From contig OX637622.1 in assembly GCA_951802195.1 (NCBI GenBank), positions 806,001 to 870,000 of the forward strand: a stretch of DNA of 64,000 nt, written 5' to 3'. The stretch's first letter is position 1, and every line of letters starts with the position of its first letter. The translations under genes were made by a program, and so were the position numbers. The notes under the pieces were generated by a model, which was not told the origin of the DNA, made no database searches, and saw only the letters and a program-made list of their open reading frames with translations. Below are positions 10,880 through 25,024 of the stretch, one piece after another. The DNA comes from Tausonia pullulans (Eukaryota > Basidiomycota > Tremellomycetes > Cystofilobasidiales > Mrakiaceae).

Positions 10880-12355
10880 ATGGAAACCTTTTCCCCTCTC
10901 GTGGCCTCAGCCGTCACCTCTCCAGATAGGCCATCCCTCTTCGAACTCCTCGCCCAGGAGCAGCTACGACAGCTCTTCCAGCCGGCCGTCCGCTATGTCC
11001 TCCACGTCCGTTCCTGCTCACCATCAGGCAGCTCAGCCCTTAGAGCACAAAAGTCAGTTATTGAGACCGCACAACGATATCTCTCACTTTCAGGCTGCAG
11101 CTCAGCACTATCCGAGGTACCTCATCCCCGTCGTCCAACGACATGAGGAGTTCTACCTCGCGCTCATGCTGCTCGTGGAGCGGCATCACCTCGTCAAGCA
11201 TGGTGGGTCTTCGTATCATTCACTGGTGATAATATTGACTTGCCTATAAACACTCACTCATTCCATACCCCCAGGCGCGTCCTTCTCCGAGTACTTCTAC
11301 GGTCTCAGACGGCGGCGGGCGCCGGTTATGAAGACGCCGAGACGCGACGCCTTCCTTCAGGAGCAGGGCATCTTCCCTGAGGGAGGCTCGAGGTCCCGTA
11401 TGCGATCTCCCGAGCTGCACAAAAGCATGATTCAGCTCGTGCGCGACTCTTGACTTTATCATCGTTTGACTTCTTATGGACGGACCGAACTGACGCGCGC
11501 CGCTGCCCATCCGTTCGCTGTCCAGGTTCTCGTTCCATATCTTCGTCTGAAGCTCCGAGAGCTCTTCATTTCCCTCGGCGGCACTGCCGACACATCCATC
11601 CTCGGCGACGACGAGACATCCGAAGAACAGGAAACTGTTGGCGAAGGATCGATGCGTCGACATGCCCTCCTTCGGCGCCGGCTCCGGCGGGTCTTCCTTT
11701 TCCTCTACCCGTGGCTCAACACCGGATGGGAGGCCGCGAGCCTCGCGTGGCACATCGCGTACCTCTTTGAGCGGACAAACCACTGGAACATCGGAAGCCG
11801 GCTCGTTGGGGTCTTCATCGGGCGGATGGTGAGGGAGGATCTCGTGCGTCTGTCTCTTCTCTCCATCCCGATCTACCATCTCTCAATGCTGACATTTCTT
11901 CCTCCTGTATCCAGCCCCCTCCTCCACCGCCCAGCGCCAACACCAGCCGCTCCCTTCTCTCCCGTCTCCCTTCCCCGCCCGCGCTTCTCCCCTTCGTCCT
12001 CCTCACGCTCAAGTTCCTCGAGTTCTACCACTCCCCTACTTCACCCTTCACCCTTTTCTCCACCACCTCTTCCTCCACCTCCTCAGGAGGCAGCTCCAGA
12101 GCCCACCCCCCGCTCCCTCCCCCACCGCGTGCCGCTCCAACGGAGAAAGGTCGCGCGATCCTCGCCGATCGATCATGGGGCGAGTGTCCGCTGTGCAAAG
12201 AGCCTTGGAAGGGGCCCACGGTCGCGGGTGCCGGAGGGTGGGTCTACTGCTGGTTGTGCATCTGGGACGAGGTCGGCGAGAGCCGAGAGGGAGGGAAAGA
12301 CCCCGTGTCGGGGTTGAGGCTCAAGAGGGAGGATCTGAGGCGGGTGCTCATCTGA
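10880..12355 (+). CDS. PEX12: peroxisome assembly protein 12 (RING subunit of the import ubiquitin ligase)
   Basis: Pex12 works with Pex2 and Pex10 in the peroxisomal membrane to ubiquitinate the receptor Pex5. Five exons (10880-11005, 11094-11202, 11275-11438, 11526-11828, 11915-12355) give a continuous frame of about 380 residues. The fourth could instead end at 11843. N-terminal landmarks are PSLFELLAQEQLRQLFQPAV, YPRYLIPVVQRHEEFYLALM and HGASFSEYFYGLRR. Middle helices include RRVFLFLYPWLNTGWEAAS and LLPFVLLTLKFLEFY. The C-terminal RING-like part begins CPLCKEPWKGPTVAG and continues GWVYCWLCIWDEVG, so the four zinc-binding cysteines are kept. The residue that is often Cys before P(V/I)TG is Asp here (KDPVSG); Pex12 RINGs bind only one zinc, so this need not inactivate it. 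It converges on PIF1 with 62 bp between the stops. Confidence 0.92.
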
Positions 12356-12417
12356 CGTGAGGAGGCGGACTGTTCTCTTTCTGGGCGGGCGTGCTGTCGG
12401 TGATCTCATGCATCACA

Positions 12418-15290
12418 TCACAGATCCAAGGCATCGATGAATTTGGCTGAGGCATTCCAACGAATCACGTCCGGGTGCGCGACGACCCTGCGAAAAGAAA
12501 GAGAACGCTCTTCAGCCTAAGGACAAGCGAGAGAGACGCCTCCTTGCTCACTTAGCAGGATCAAAATTCTCGATCTGAAGCGTCTCCATCGAGGTACATC
12601 GGGACAGGGCGGTGTAGGCTTGGCCGCGGACAAAGATGTGGCGGAGGTCGATGCGGACTCGGGAGAGCGTCGTGCCTTGGGCCTAATTAGAACCGCGAGG
12701 AGTGTCAGTAGACGAAGAAAAGGACCTAACTCGGAGAAGGGTAGACCTTGTGGATGCTGCGAAGGGAAAATAAAAGGCCAATCGAGTTCAGGACACAACC
12801 GCCCTCCATTCATCTTTGATGACGAACCTTAGAGCCCATGCGAGTGTCAAAGGGAGCTGGAAAAGAGATAGTCAGAGCTGTCTCTCGTGCTCCGGCGGCG
12901 AGGATTAGAACCGACCTGAATGCGCGAAGCCGCCATCTCTCCTCCAACCGAGACATCGAAAAAGACAGGCGGGATAAGCTTCTTGGCGCCCGAGTCGACA
13001 AACTGGCGACGAGAGTAAACGGAGTCAGCCCTTCACCCCCCGTTCACTTCCATTTTCGTTATATTGTCCTCGACCAACCTGAACGACTGGGTACTCGCGC
13101 TCATCCTCCTCGAGCCGCTGCTCTGCATCAGCAGACATCCAGGCGCTGAATCTGCTGATGTCCTTGAATTCCGCCCGCTTGTATGTCATAAAGTCGACGA
13201 CTCGGCCGAGGGAACCACTTGTTGCGAGCAAGAGATCAGTCTCCTTGGCTCGCTCCAATTCTCTCCAAACGAAAACAAACACACTTGATAAGCCCCGTCG
13301 AGCTGTGATATGGATCATTACGGAGAAGCATGACAGTCGAATCCTTCTTGAGGCTGAGAAGTTTGGGTGCCGAGACGCTCGCGAGGAGTTTGGGCAGGGC
13401 CAGCTTGGAGATATTGCGTTTCCGCGAGAACGGCTGTAAAGGCGCGTCGTCAAAGGATTGACTGTAAACCTCTTCGGCGGTCTTCAGAGCATCAGTCTTG
13501 CGGTGGAAGTCTGTCCGGCGCCGGGAGCGAGTGAATTGAGAGCAGAAAACAGAGAGGAACGACGACTGTGGACGGGCTGACCGAAGGCAGGGTAGTCATG
13601 CTGCTGGCCAGGAAGGTCCCTAAGCTTTTTGATGTTGACTTCGTCGACTGGGAGGAGACCGCGCTCTTTTTGGGTGAGATGACGAGAGCAGTGTGGCAAA
13701 AATAAGCGCAGCTTACCTTGTCGCAGGACAGGATATCTGAAAAGGTGAGCTCGTCAGCCGTGAGGTCGTGCGGAAGGATAATTTATATGCACAGCGAAGT
13801 ATAGATGCCGTCTGGGTAAGTTACTGGCCGTCTCAGTCCCTTCAGCGTCGAAACAGTCTTCGGGCTTAGCTTGCCGACGCGACACTCGTTTAGGACGGTG
13901 ATGAGCTCTTTGTCCTTTTGCCGGAAAACCTCGGTGAGTCGGACAGGGACTGGGTCGAGCGCCTTCCAGGACTCGGTCTGGAAGATAAAGTCGGCCGGAG
14001 TAGTCCGGCCCTCACTGTCCCGCTCGCCGATGGGAGGGAGCTGGAAAAAATCGCCGACGAGTACGAGCTGAAGCAGACGGAAAGGACAGAAGTCTGTCAG
14101 CTCGTCGGATCTCTCTTTTTCCCTGAGTCAGGGTCGCCTGAACAAACCTGGATGCCTCCGAACGGCCGATTGTCCTCACGAATCTCTTGGGCGAGCTGGT
14201 CAAGTGCATTAACTGTTCCGGTGAAGCGAGTGAGTGTCCGATCGCTGGGGAGGGGCAACAGAGGCCCGAGACCTCACAAAGGGCCCCGTCCAGCATGGAG
14301 ACCTCGTCGATGACCTGGCGAACATGATCGGGTCAGCATGCATAAGAAAATCGGGACAAGACGTCAGCAGTAATCATCGCCCACCAGGATCTGGACCTGT
14401 CTCCACCGCAGCCTCGCTGCAATGTCGTTGATCGGAGAAATCAATTTACGCGCAACCAAGCGATCGGAAAAGTTTCGGACACACACCATTGTCATTCAAC
14501 GACTTTGCGATCGCATTCTCCGACCGAATCCCGAGCCCAGCCCAAGAGTGGAGCGTCTGACCACCGGCGAGGTTGACTGCCGACGCGCCCGTCGTGGAGG
14601 TCACGGCGACGTGTGATGGACTGATGAATCGGTCCTCTCGGAACTTAGAGATGATCTTGCGCAGGAGAAGGGACTTGCCGGTGCCTGAAAGGGCGTCAGC
14701 GAGTACGAGCGTATTGTGCGACTTTGTGTCTGTCCGTCGCGTGCCTGTCTGGGCTTGACCAGCACCTTTTGGGCCCGTGAAGACAAGGAGGCTAGGGCAG
14801 ACGTACCTGCAGAGCCGGAAAGAAATACGTTCTGTACCCAAAGTAATGTGAGCCTGGCCAGCCGAATCCTAGACGAGCAGAATGTCCCTCGAGAGACATA
14901 AGGAGCCGCGGAGCAACGGACCTTTCCTCGGAGGACTAGCTCAAGGACCTTCTGTTGCCCCTCGCTGAGAATGACCCCCACATCTTCAGGCAATGACGAG
15001 GGACGCCAGGCTCTCGCTTCTGGTCTCTTTGTAGAAGGCCCGGCGGGTGTGGCTTTCTTGTGTAGTCTGGGGGTCTTGGGCTTGCTCGTTGTCGCATAGT
15101 CGCGTCGCGAGGAGGCTGAAAGTGACGATGATGCGACGACTCGAGCTCGTCGCAGAGAAGTGATGAAGAAGGCGGGCGGGGGAGAAGGAAGGGGTAGATT
15201 GCAGCGGACAGGCCGCGGTGGCCGCCTGGGGAGGACGCGGCCGAGAGAAAGGACGAGAAGGGATGTTGTAAGGGGTGGACGCGTCTGCAT
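12418..15290 (-). CDS. PIF1: PIF1-family 5'-3' DNA helicase, probably mitochondrial/nuclear
   Basis: Superfamily 1B helicase that unwinds G-quadruplexes and R-loops and maintains mtDNA and telomeres. The start at 15288-15290 opens a long Arg/Ser/Pro-rich, acid-poor leader (for example [19 protein letters not shown], then DYATTSK) that fits a mitochondrial presequence. The core begins [20 protein letters not shown]. An intron splits Walker [37 protein letters not shown] and LHSWAGLG (motif Ia region) follow. Walker B is [12 protein letters not shown] near 14282-14312, on the minus strand. The C-terminal motif VI region ([20 protein letters not shown], near 12570-12620) and the ending [10 protein letters not shown] are typical of Pif1. 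The stop is at 12418-12420. There are many short exons, several with borders I did not fix. It is divergent from GLT1. Confidence 0.9.
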
Positions 15291-16380
15291 GGCAGAAGTG
15301 GAGGTTGGCGGCTGTCAATGGACTTCGCCGACAGAAGGGCGGCACGCGTTCATCTCCTGTGGTCCAGCGGCGGAGATTGTCCGAACATTTTCCATCCCTT
15401 CAAGATGTAACTCGATCTGCGCCCATGTCAAAATCCCTTTCTCTGCTGTCTAGGTTGCAGTGGCAGCGTGCGCGCAGCAGCCGGCGCATGACTGGCCTGA
15501 GCTCTATTTTCTTTTCCCCTCCCTAGTCAACTTAAAAAAATATCCCAGATGACTCGAGCATGCCTGCTGACAGCTCTCGTGACTGGTCACAGGGGTCGCT
15601 GGCCCATCGTTCTGAGAGCTGTCACATCTGTCCTGCCTAAACTGTCCTCCTCGTGAGTTCCCGCTGATCTTCCCTCCTCCCAGTGACGCCTGATCATGAT
15701 GCTCTTTCCTCTGGGCCAGAGCCGGAGATGGGGCGAGAAAGCGACATCCCTCCTGCTCATTCCTGCGGCACCCTGCGGAAGGCAAGGCCAATCGATCCCC
15801 CTCGAGAGAAGAATTTCTTCAATCGGGAATCCTCGGTTGGCTGCTTCCTCAGTCGAAGGGGCGGGGGAAGGAGTCAGAGAACAGAAGGAAATGGCCATGA
15901 TGGTAGGACGGCCCTCCTGCAGTTTGCTCCTCCTGAAGCAAGAGTGCGGTGGAGAGCGAGGATCCGGCGGACATGCACGTGTTTTTCCGCGCAGCTGGAC
16001 TTTTCCTTATCGATTTGACGTTGCGTCGTTTCTCGGGCCGGGTGAGAGCGGGCGAATGAGGCGCGAGGGAGAGGCGAGGAAGGCGGGCAGGCAGTCGCGC
16101 GCGTCTCACAGCGACACCCGTCTCTTTGCCCTTTGACGCCCACCTCACATCCCAGCATCATCTCTCTCAGTCCAGCCTGAGCCCACTCCTACCCATAGCA
16201 CACGAAGCAGCGACCAACCAGGTAGCTAGCTCGTGCATCCAGTCCCTCAACCCCGCCGTCTCCTCTCGTCGGACCCAGCTCGCCCAGAAGGCCGACCAAT
16301 CGCACCCAGCCCAACTCCCTCACCCATCTCACCAGCCACCACACCACACCTCTTCCTCGTCCTCTCGTCGTCCTCGTAGG
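15291..16380. promoter_or_regulatory. 1.1-kb divergent promoter between PIF1 and GLT1
   Basis: The longest regulatory gap in the left half. There is a TGACTC core (15550-15555), which resembles a Gcn4/CPC1-type amino-acid-control site. CCAAT boxes lie at 15788-15792 and 16296-16300. The last 240 bp before the GLT1 start are CT-rich and ATG-free, as expected for its leader. Short sites like these occur often by chance, so they are only candidates. No conserved protein or RNA gene was seen. Confidence 0.35.
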
Positions 16381-19300
16381 ATGGCCTCGACCGCTACTGC
16401 TTCGCTTTCCCCCTCCTCAACCCAAGAGACCACTTCCGTCTACCCGCTCCCGTCCTCGGCCTACCCCGAGCCTGAGGGCGCCGAAGACGACGAGATCGCC
16501 GCCCACGTTGGGTTTGACGAAGTCGAGAGAGACCAGTCGTCCTGGGCGGGCAACCTTCCCAAGGCCCAGGGTCTCTATGACCCAGACAACGAGAAGGATG
16601 TAAGTACCTCCATGGGGAGGTCATCTCGCGCTCATGTTCGCCAAAACCAGAGAAGGAAGGGAGGGACGAGGAGAGGCACATTGCTCCCCGTCTCCCGGCG
16701 GCCTGGCTTTTGGCTGATTGCCCTTGCCCTCATCTCTCTCGGCCGCCTAAGGCTCTCCTGCCCTCGAGACGATAAGACTTGAGACAGCGCTGACCTGATC
16801 TTTCGTGCCCTGTCAGTCGTGTGGAGTCGGATTTGTTTGCCACATCAAGGGCGAGGCCGCGCACAAGATCGTCTCCGATGCACGGTCCCTGCTCTGCAAC
16901 ATGACCCATCGTGGAGCTAGTACGTCTCGGGCTCTCTCTCTCTATGTATCTTGCTATCAAGAACAAGCTTGCTGACCCCCTTCCCCCCCCCCTTCCTCAG
17001 CTGGAGCGGACGCCCGTGATGGAGATGGTGCCGGAGCCAGTACGTGTTTGGGCAGCTTGCCCAATCTTTGTCTTTCACTCATTCCGGAGCTTGACTGACT
17101 GACCCCGATGACCACTACCGTCACCTTCCTCTTTATCTCCCTCAGTGACGGGCATTCCGCACAAGTTTTTCGTTCGTGAGACAAGCTTCATCATGCCCCA
17201 CAAGCTTCCTGCCCCGGGCCACTACGCCGTCGGCAATATCTTCTTCGACCCGAATGACCCGGAGGGTACCGCTGCAAACCAAACCAAGTTCACCGAGATC
17301 GCCGATGAGCTCGGCCTCCGCGTCCTCGGTTGGCGTGAGGTCCCGACGGACGGATCGATCCTGGGCCCGAACTCCAAGAGCAAGGAGCCCAAGATTCTCC
17401 AGCCCTTCGTCGTCCTACGCGAGCATTATGGTGACGGCGAGGAGTCCAAGGAGGGTCGCTGGGACGAGAAGCGCTTTGAGAGGCAACTCTATGTCCTCCG
17501 CAAGCACTCTACTCACACCCTGTGCGTGGTCGCCTGCAGTCTTGCAATCGGATCGATTTTGCTGACACCTCTCTCTGTATCCCAGGGCGCACACGAAGTT
17601 TTACTACATCTGCTCTCTGTCTACTAAAAACATCGTCTACAAGGGACAACTCTCGCCGCCGCAGGTCTACAACTACTACCACGATCTCAACCACGTCCTT
17701 TGTGTGTCCCTGGGCGAGTTGCCCACGTTCATCAGTCGCCTACTAACCCATCTGTCCCCTTCCCTCACAGACGAATCGCATTTTGCCCTTGTTCACTCGC
17801 GGTTCTCGACCAACACATTCCCATCTTGGGGTGAGTGCATGCAATCGTTTGGCGTCCCCCTCCCCTTTCCCCATCGGGGTCCTCCGCAGCTAACTCAATT
17901 CTCCTCGGTCTTTTTCCTTCAGACCGTGCGCAGCCCATGCGCTGGGCCGCCCACAACGGAGAGATCAACACCGTCCGCGGCAACAAGAACTGGATGCGCG
18001 CTCGCGAGGGTGTCCTCAAATCTGGCAACTTTGGTGACGAGCTTAAGCTTCTCTACCCCATCGTTTGTCCCTTGTTGCGCTTGCCCTCACGATGTACCAG
18101 TTTCTGACTGGTCTTCCCTCTCTCTTTCTGTCTCCAGATTGAGCATGGTGGCTCGGACTCGGCTGCGTTCGACAACGTCCTCGAGCTCCTTGTCGTTAAC
18201 GGTGTTCTCACCCTCCCTGAGGCTGTCATGCTCCTCATTCCCGAGGCGTGGCAGAACAACGAGCTCATGGAGCCGGAGAAGAAGGCCTTCTATCGCTGGG
18301 CTGTGAGTTTCGTTTCAATGCTCGTTAGCCTTGACCCGCCAAACGTTTAACTGACGTCCTTTCCGTCCCTTCCCTTTAGTCGTGCCTAATGGAGCCCTGG
18401 GACGGACCAGCGCTCTTCACCTTCTCGGACGGCCGCTTCTGCGGAGCCAATCTCGACCGCAATGGTCTTCGTCCCTGCCGCTACGTCATCACCTCGGACG
18501 ACATCATGGTCTGCGCTTCCGAGGTGGGCGCCGTTTTTATCGAGCCCTCGAAGATCATCGCCAAAGGCCGCCTCAAACCCGGACGCATGCTCCTCGTCGA
18601 CACGGTCGAAGGCCGGATCGTCGACGACGCCGAGCTCAAGATGACCACGGCCAAGAAGCGCAACTTCCAGTCGTGGCTCGACAGTCAACTCATCCGGCTG
18701 CCCTCAATTGTCCGCAAGGTCCAGCGGACGCACGACGTCCGGATGAAGATCTCGGCGACCCCGCTCTCGACAGACCCGGTCCTTCTTACGTTCGGATTCA
18801 CAGTCGAACAGCTCTCGGTGCTGATGCTGCCCATGCTCTCGGACGGCAAAGAGGCGCTCGGATCGATGGGCAACGATGCCCCGTTAGCGTGCATGGCCAC
18901 CCAAGCGAGGCTCATCTATGACTACTTCCGTCAACTCTTCGCCCAGGTCACGAACCCGCCGATTGACCCGATCCGGGAGGCGATGGTCATGTCGCTCGAG
19001 TCATACGTCGGTCCGGAGGGCAACCTCCTCGACGTTGGACCGGAGCAATGCCATCGGATCCTTCTTCCCTCACCGGTCCTCACTATCGAGGAGATGAACG
19101 CGATAAAGAACATCCAGCTCGCTCAGGCTGGCTGGAAGGCCCAGCTCATTGACATCACGTTCGAAAAATCCGAAGGCCTTCCGGGATATCAGGCGGCGCT
19201 CCACCGGGTTCGCGAGGAGGCCTCGCAGGCCATCGACGATGGCTACAAAATTATCATCCTATCGGACCGTAACGTCTCCGCCGACAGGGTTCCGCTCTCG

Positions 19301-22300
19301 GCGCTCATCGCCTGCGGTGGTGTCCATCATCATCTTGTCAACCAGAAGAAGAGGTGTCTCCTCTCGTTCATTGAGACCTGCTCACGCATGACGCTGACTT
19401 CGTCTTCGTTTGCTCATCAGGGCTAAGACCGCGCTTATGGTCGAGACTGGAGAGGCCCGTGAGGTCCACCACCTCTGCGTCCTCGTCGGCTACGGAGCCG
19501 ACGCCGTCTGCCCTTACCTCATGATGGAGGTCATCGCAAAGGTCGCTCGCGAGGGGCTCATCAAGGGCGACCAAAACGCCGAGCAGCTTCTCGAGAACTA
19601 CCGGTACGCGACTGACAACGGAATTCTCAAGGTGATGTCCAAGATGGGCATCTCGACACTTCAGTCTTACAAGGGTGCTCAGATCTTCGAGGCTCTGGGA
19701 CTTCATAAGGAGGTCGTCGACCTCTGCTTCACGGGCACGGCCTCACGCATCCAGGGTGCAACGTTCGACCTCCTTGCGATGGATACATTCGAGTTCCACG
19801 AGCGCGGATGGCCGTCTAGAAACCCGGTCCTGCCTCCCGGCATGCCTGAAAGCGGAGGTACGTGCTGCTATCCTATGTTTCTCTTCCCCTCGATTGTATC
19901 TCGCTCACACACCACTCGCCGCTCTAGAGTACCACTGGCGCGACGGAGGCGAGGCCCACATCAACGACCCCTCCGGTATTGCCAGCCTCCAGGATGCCGT
20001 CCGGGAGAAGAATCAGACCGCCTACGACGCCTACTCGAAGAACGCCCATGAGCAAATTAAAAACGTCACCCTTCGTGGTCTTCTCGATTTTGACTACGAA
20101 GGCGGCACGCCGATTCCGATCGACCAGGTCGAGCCCTGGAACGAGATCGTCCGTCGGTTCGTGACGGGTGCGATGTCGTACGGATCTATCTCGATGGAGT
20201 CGCACTCAGCGCTCGCTATTGCCATGAATCGTCTTGGCGGCAAGTCTAATACCGGCGAGGGAGGAGAGGACGCCGAGAGGTCGAACGTGAGAGCGCGCTG
20301 GTCTACGGCACTTAGCTCTATCCTGGCTGATTCTCTTCATCTTCTCACTATCCAGATCCTTCCCAATGGAGATACCATGCGCTCCGCCATCAAACAGATC
20401 GCCTCGGGTCGCTTCGGAGTTACCTCGAACTACCTCGGTGAATCCGAGCTCGCTAGAACTATTCATCTCTCATCTTCCCAGCTCACTCCTTTCCTTCCTG
20501 TCGCAGCCGACGCTGATGAGCTCCAGATCAAGATGGCCCAGGGTGCCAAGCCCGGAGAAGGAGGAGAGCTTCCCGGCTATAAGGTCTCGACCTCCATCGC
20601 TCGGACGCGTCACTCAACTGCGGGCGTCGGTCTCATCTCGCCCCCTCCCCACCACGATATCTACTCAATCGAGGACCTCAAGCAGCTCATCTATGACCTC
20701 AAGTGTGCCAATCCTCGCTCGCGTGTCTCAGTCAAACTCGTCTCCGAGGTCGGCGTTGGTATCGTCGCGTCCGGTGTCGTCAAGGCCCGTGCCGATCACA
20801 TCCTCATCTCGGGTCACGACGGAGGTACCGGAGCCTCCCGCTGGACTGGAATTAAGTACGCCGGTCTACCCTGGGAGCTTGGACTGGCCGAGACCCACCA
20901 GACGCTTGTCATCAACAATCTCCGTGGCCGCGTCGTCGTCCAGACCGACGGTCAGATTCGTACGGGTCGCGACGTCGCCATCGCGTGTCTCCTTGGTGCT
21001 GAAGAATGGGGATTCGCGACCACGCCTCTCGTACGTAAGCATCGACCTTCCTTCTAACCGGACCTCTTCTAATGCATCGTCCCATAGATCGCGATGGGCT
21101 GCATCATGATGAGAAAATGCCATCTCGTACGCCCAGTCACCTCTAAGCTCACGCCCGCCCGTCATCGCACTGACAAATATTTCGCTCTTCTCCCTCACTC
21201 TCTCACTCGCTTTCCTCTTCATATCTACTCTATAGAACACGTGCCCGGTCGGAATCGCGACCCAGGACCCTCTTGTCCGCGCTTCCTCTTATCTTTTTTT
21301 GTTCGTGTTCATCAGACGCTGACTACATCGGTTTTGTGACGGATGGCAAAACAGCTCCGCGCCAAGTTCTCTGGCCAGCCCGAGCAGGTCATCAATTTCT
21401 TCTATTATGTCGCCGAGGAGCTCCGTGGCATCATGGCCAACCTTGGTTTCCGCACCATCAATGAGATGGTCGGTCACGCTGAGCGCCTCAAGGTTGACGA
21501 GTCGCTTAGGACGCCTAAGACCCAGCACCTCGACCTCTCCACGATCCTCAAGCCCGCGCATCAGATGCGGCCCGGAGCGGCGACGTATCGCGTCCGCCAA
21601 CAGGACCACAAGCGTGAATCGTCCTGCTCTCCATGACCTTTGCGCGAATTGCGGTACTGATTGACCCTCGAGTGCGTCCCCCCAGTCTACATCCGCCTCG
21701 ACAACAAGTTCATCGACGAGGCCGAGCCTGCGATCCAGCAGGGTCTCCCCGTCCAGATTGACTGCGAGGTTGTCAACACCGACCGCGCACTCGGTACGAC
21801 GCTCTCGTACAAGGTCTCAAAGAAGTATGGCGAAGAAGGACTGCGTGCGTTTCTCTCTCGACCTCTCTGTTGCTCTCTCTCTCTCGTGGTTGCTGACTTC
21901 CTTATCCAGCCCGCGACACGATCCACATCAACATGAAGGGCTCCGCTGGACAGTCGCTCGGCGCCTACCTCGCCCCCGGTATCACCATCGAGCTTGAGGG
22001 TGATTCGAACGACTACGTCGGCAAGGGTCTTTCTGGTGGACGCCTCATCGTCTACCCGCCCAAGGAATCGCCCTTCAAGGCCGAGGAAAACGTCATTGTC
22101 GGCAACGTCTGCCTCTATGGTGCTACTTCAGGTCACGCCTTCTTCCGCGGTGTCGCCGCTGAGCGATTTGCTGTTCGCAACTCCGGTGCCTCGGCCGTCT
22201 GCGAGGGTGTCGGAGACCATGGTTGCGAGGTGGGCTCGCCGTCATCGCTCCATTCGTGCTTCCCACTATGGCTGATCGCCTACCCCTTCTTCTCAGTACA

Positions 22301-25024
22301 TGACTGGTGGTCGCGTTGTCGTCCTTGGTTCCACCGGACGCAACTTCGCTGCAGGCATGAGCGGAGGTGCGCATGATGTTGATGCGACTGAGAGATCACC
22401 CCGTCTGATTGTACTCAACCCCCAGGTATCGCCTACGTCCTCGACATGGCCCACACATTTGCTGCCAAGGTCAACCAGGAGATGGTTGAGCTCGGCAAGG
22501 TGGAGTCGCCCGCAGAGATTGCCGAGCTCCGGCAACTCATTGAAGACCACCGGCACTACACTGGCTCCGAGATCGCTGATCGCGTCCTCCGTGACTTCCA
22601 TCACGTTCTCCCGCTCTTCGTGCGCGTCATGCCGCTCGACTACAAGCGCGTCCTCGAGGAACAGGCGGAGAAGGCCAAGGAGGAGCGCAAGCGGCAGTCG
22701 ATGATCGACCTTGTCCCCTCGCAGACGGCTTCCCAAGTCAATCTCGTCGCGACGGGCCACTCGGACCTCCTCCTCCCGAGAGAGCCCCTCTCGCGCGCCA
22801 TCAGCCAATTCGGCCAGCCAAGCGCCCCGGCGACGCCCAAGCACGAGCCCTCGCTCGTCGACCTCGAGGATTCGATGCTCGACGAGAAGACGACCCGCGA
22901 GCGGCTCTCCAAGCTTGACAAGACGCGCGGCTTCATGAAGTACAAACGCCTGAACGAGGCCTACCGTCCCCCGCGCAAGCGTGTCCGCGACTGGAAGGAG
23001 ATCTCAACCCGACTTACCGTGGCCGAGCTCAAGTACCAGTCTGCTCGTTGCATGGACTGCGGAGGTGGGATCTTGGTGCTTCCTCGCCCGGATCTCGACG
23101 CTCTCTCGCTGACCTTTTTGACGTCCATCTCTAAGTCCCCTTCTGCCAGTCTGACTCAGGATGCCCGATCTCCAACGTCATTCCCAAGTGGAACGACCTC
23201 GTCTTCAAGGGCCAGTGGCAGGATGCCCTCTACAGGCTTCTCCTTACCAACAACTTCCCCGAGTTAGTCGCGTCCCGGGGCCCTCCTCCTTGTCCTCTAA
23301 CAACGGCTAACGAATTTTTTGCAGGTTCACCGGACGTGTCTGCCCTGCTCCTTGCGAGGGTGCCTGCGTTCTTGGCATTAACGAGCTTCCGGTTGGCATA
23401 AAGAGCATCGGTGAGTCACCGAGCTTCACCCTCTCATGTGTGCCCAATGTGCTGACCCCGTCGTCCCATTTCCAGAATGCGCCATCATCGACAAGGGCTT
23501 CGAGATGGGCTGGATGGTCCCCAAGCCTCCCCAACGCCGATCTGGCAAGAACGTCGCCGTCATCGGTTCTGGACCGGCCGGTCTCGCCTGCGCTGACCAG
23601 CTCAACAAGGCCGGCCACAGTGTCACCATTTACGACCGCAATGACCGGTTCGGTGGTCTCCTCATGTACGGAATTCCCAACATGAAGCTCGACAAGTCCA
23701 TCGTTCAGCGCCGCATCGACCTCATGGCTGCCGAGGGCATCAACTTTGTTGCCAACGCCGACGTCGGCAAGACAGTCGACGCCGCCACGATCCGCGCGCA
23801 GAATGACGCCGTCGTCGTTGCCACGGGAGCCACCTGGCCGAGGAACCTTCCTATCAAGAACCGGGATGCGGAGGGTATCCACTTTGGTTCGAGAGCGCTT
23901 CCCCGGTTTCGTAATGTGTGTCCGCGTTTGTTAATTTACTCTGTCTCTCCCTCTGCAGCCATGGAGTTCCTCCAGCTTAACACGGCCGCACTTCTCGACT
24001 CTGAGCACGCAAACGACAACTACATCAACGCCAAGGGCAAGGATGTCATTGTCATCGGTGGTGGAGATACCGGAAACGACTGTGAGTTATGTACTCTCTT
24101 CCCTTACACTGCTCTTTGCTGATGCTTGACTGGCCTTGGCTGTACAGGCATCGGAACCTCGATGAGGCACGGTGCCAAGTCCGTCGTCAATTTCGAGCTC
24201 CTCCCCAAGCCCCCTGCTTCGCGAGGTATGCTCTCCCGCGCCATTCTTCCCGTCTTCCTGCCTTGTTCTGATCCTCTCTCTCCCTTCCGGCCAGGCCGCG
24301 ACAACCCTTGGCCTCAGTGGCCTCGCACCTACCGTGTTGATTACGGTCACACCGAAGTCGCCGCCCACTTTGGCCAGGACCCGCGCGAGTATTGCATCAG
24401 CACCAAAGGTGAGCAGCGATGGTGGCCGTCATTCGCCGTTGCGTCTGTAGCTGACATCCTCTCTCTGCGCAGATTTCGTCAAAGGTGAAGACGGCAAGCT
24501 TCAGGGACTCAACACCGTCCGCGTCGAGTGGACCAAGGACGCTGGTGGAGCGTGGAAAATGGAGGAGATCATCGGGTCAGAGAAGTTCTTCCCGGCTCAG
24601 CTGGTCTTCCTCGCGCTCGGTTTCCTCGGCCCGGAGCAGGACCTTATCAAGTCACTCGGCGTCGAGGTCGATGGCAGGTCCAACATCAAGGCCCCGCCAA
24701 AAAAATTCAACACCAACGTCGAGGGTGTCTTTGCCGCCGGTGACTGCCGCCGTGGCCAGGTGCGTTCCTCTTCCCTTCTTCGTTTCCTCGTCAAACTGCG
24801 CGAGCCTGATACCTCTTTCACACCTCTCCCTCGGGCAGTCCCTCATCGTCTGGGGCATTAACGAGGGCCGTGGCGCCGCCGCTGCCGTCGACGAATACCT
24901 CACGGGCTCGACGAACCTTCCGGCCAAGGGTGGCTTTGCAGAGCGCACCTGGCATGCGCCCCGGATCGCACCCGCCAACTTGCCTCTGCCCGAGTCGGTT
25001 GAGAGCATTGAAGTCTCGGCTTAG
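16381..25024 (+). CDS. GLT1: glutamate synthase, single-chain NAD(P)H-GOGAT
   Basis: Makes two glutamates from glutamine and 2-oxoglutarate. With glutamine synthetase it forms the GS/GOGAT route of ammonium assimilation. Exon 1 (16381-16599) encodes a 73-residue Ser/Glu-rich propeptide. Exon 2 opens at 16817 with [12 protein letters not shown], so the catalytic amidotransferase cysteine is residue 75 and becomes the mature N-terminus. The amidotransferase continues with [25 protein letters not shown] and [15 protein letters not shown]. The central and FMN regions follow, with [50 protein letters not shown] and GCIMMRKCH...[10 protein letters not shown]. The cysteine-rich 3Fe-4S loop starts at the last of these. 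The alpha C-terminal beta-helix is near 21,900-22,450. The beta-subunit part has CxxCG...C clusters ([21 protein letters not shown]) and two dinucleotide folds ([30 protein letters not shown]). It ends [12 protein letters not shown]...SVESIEVSA. About 20 introns and roughly 2,150 residues. Complete, with no break seen. Confidence 0.96.
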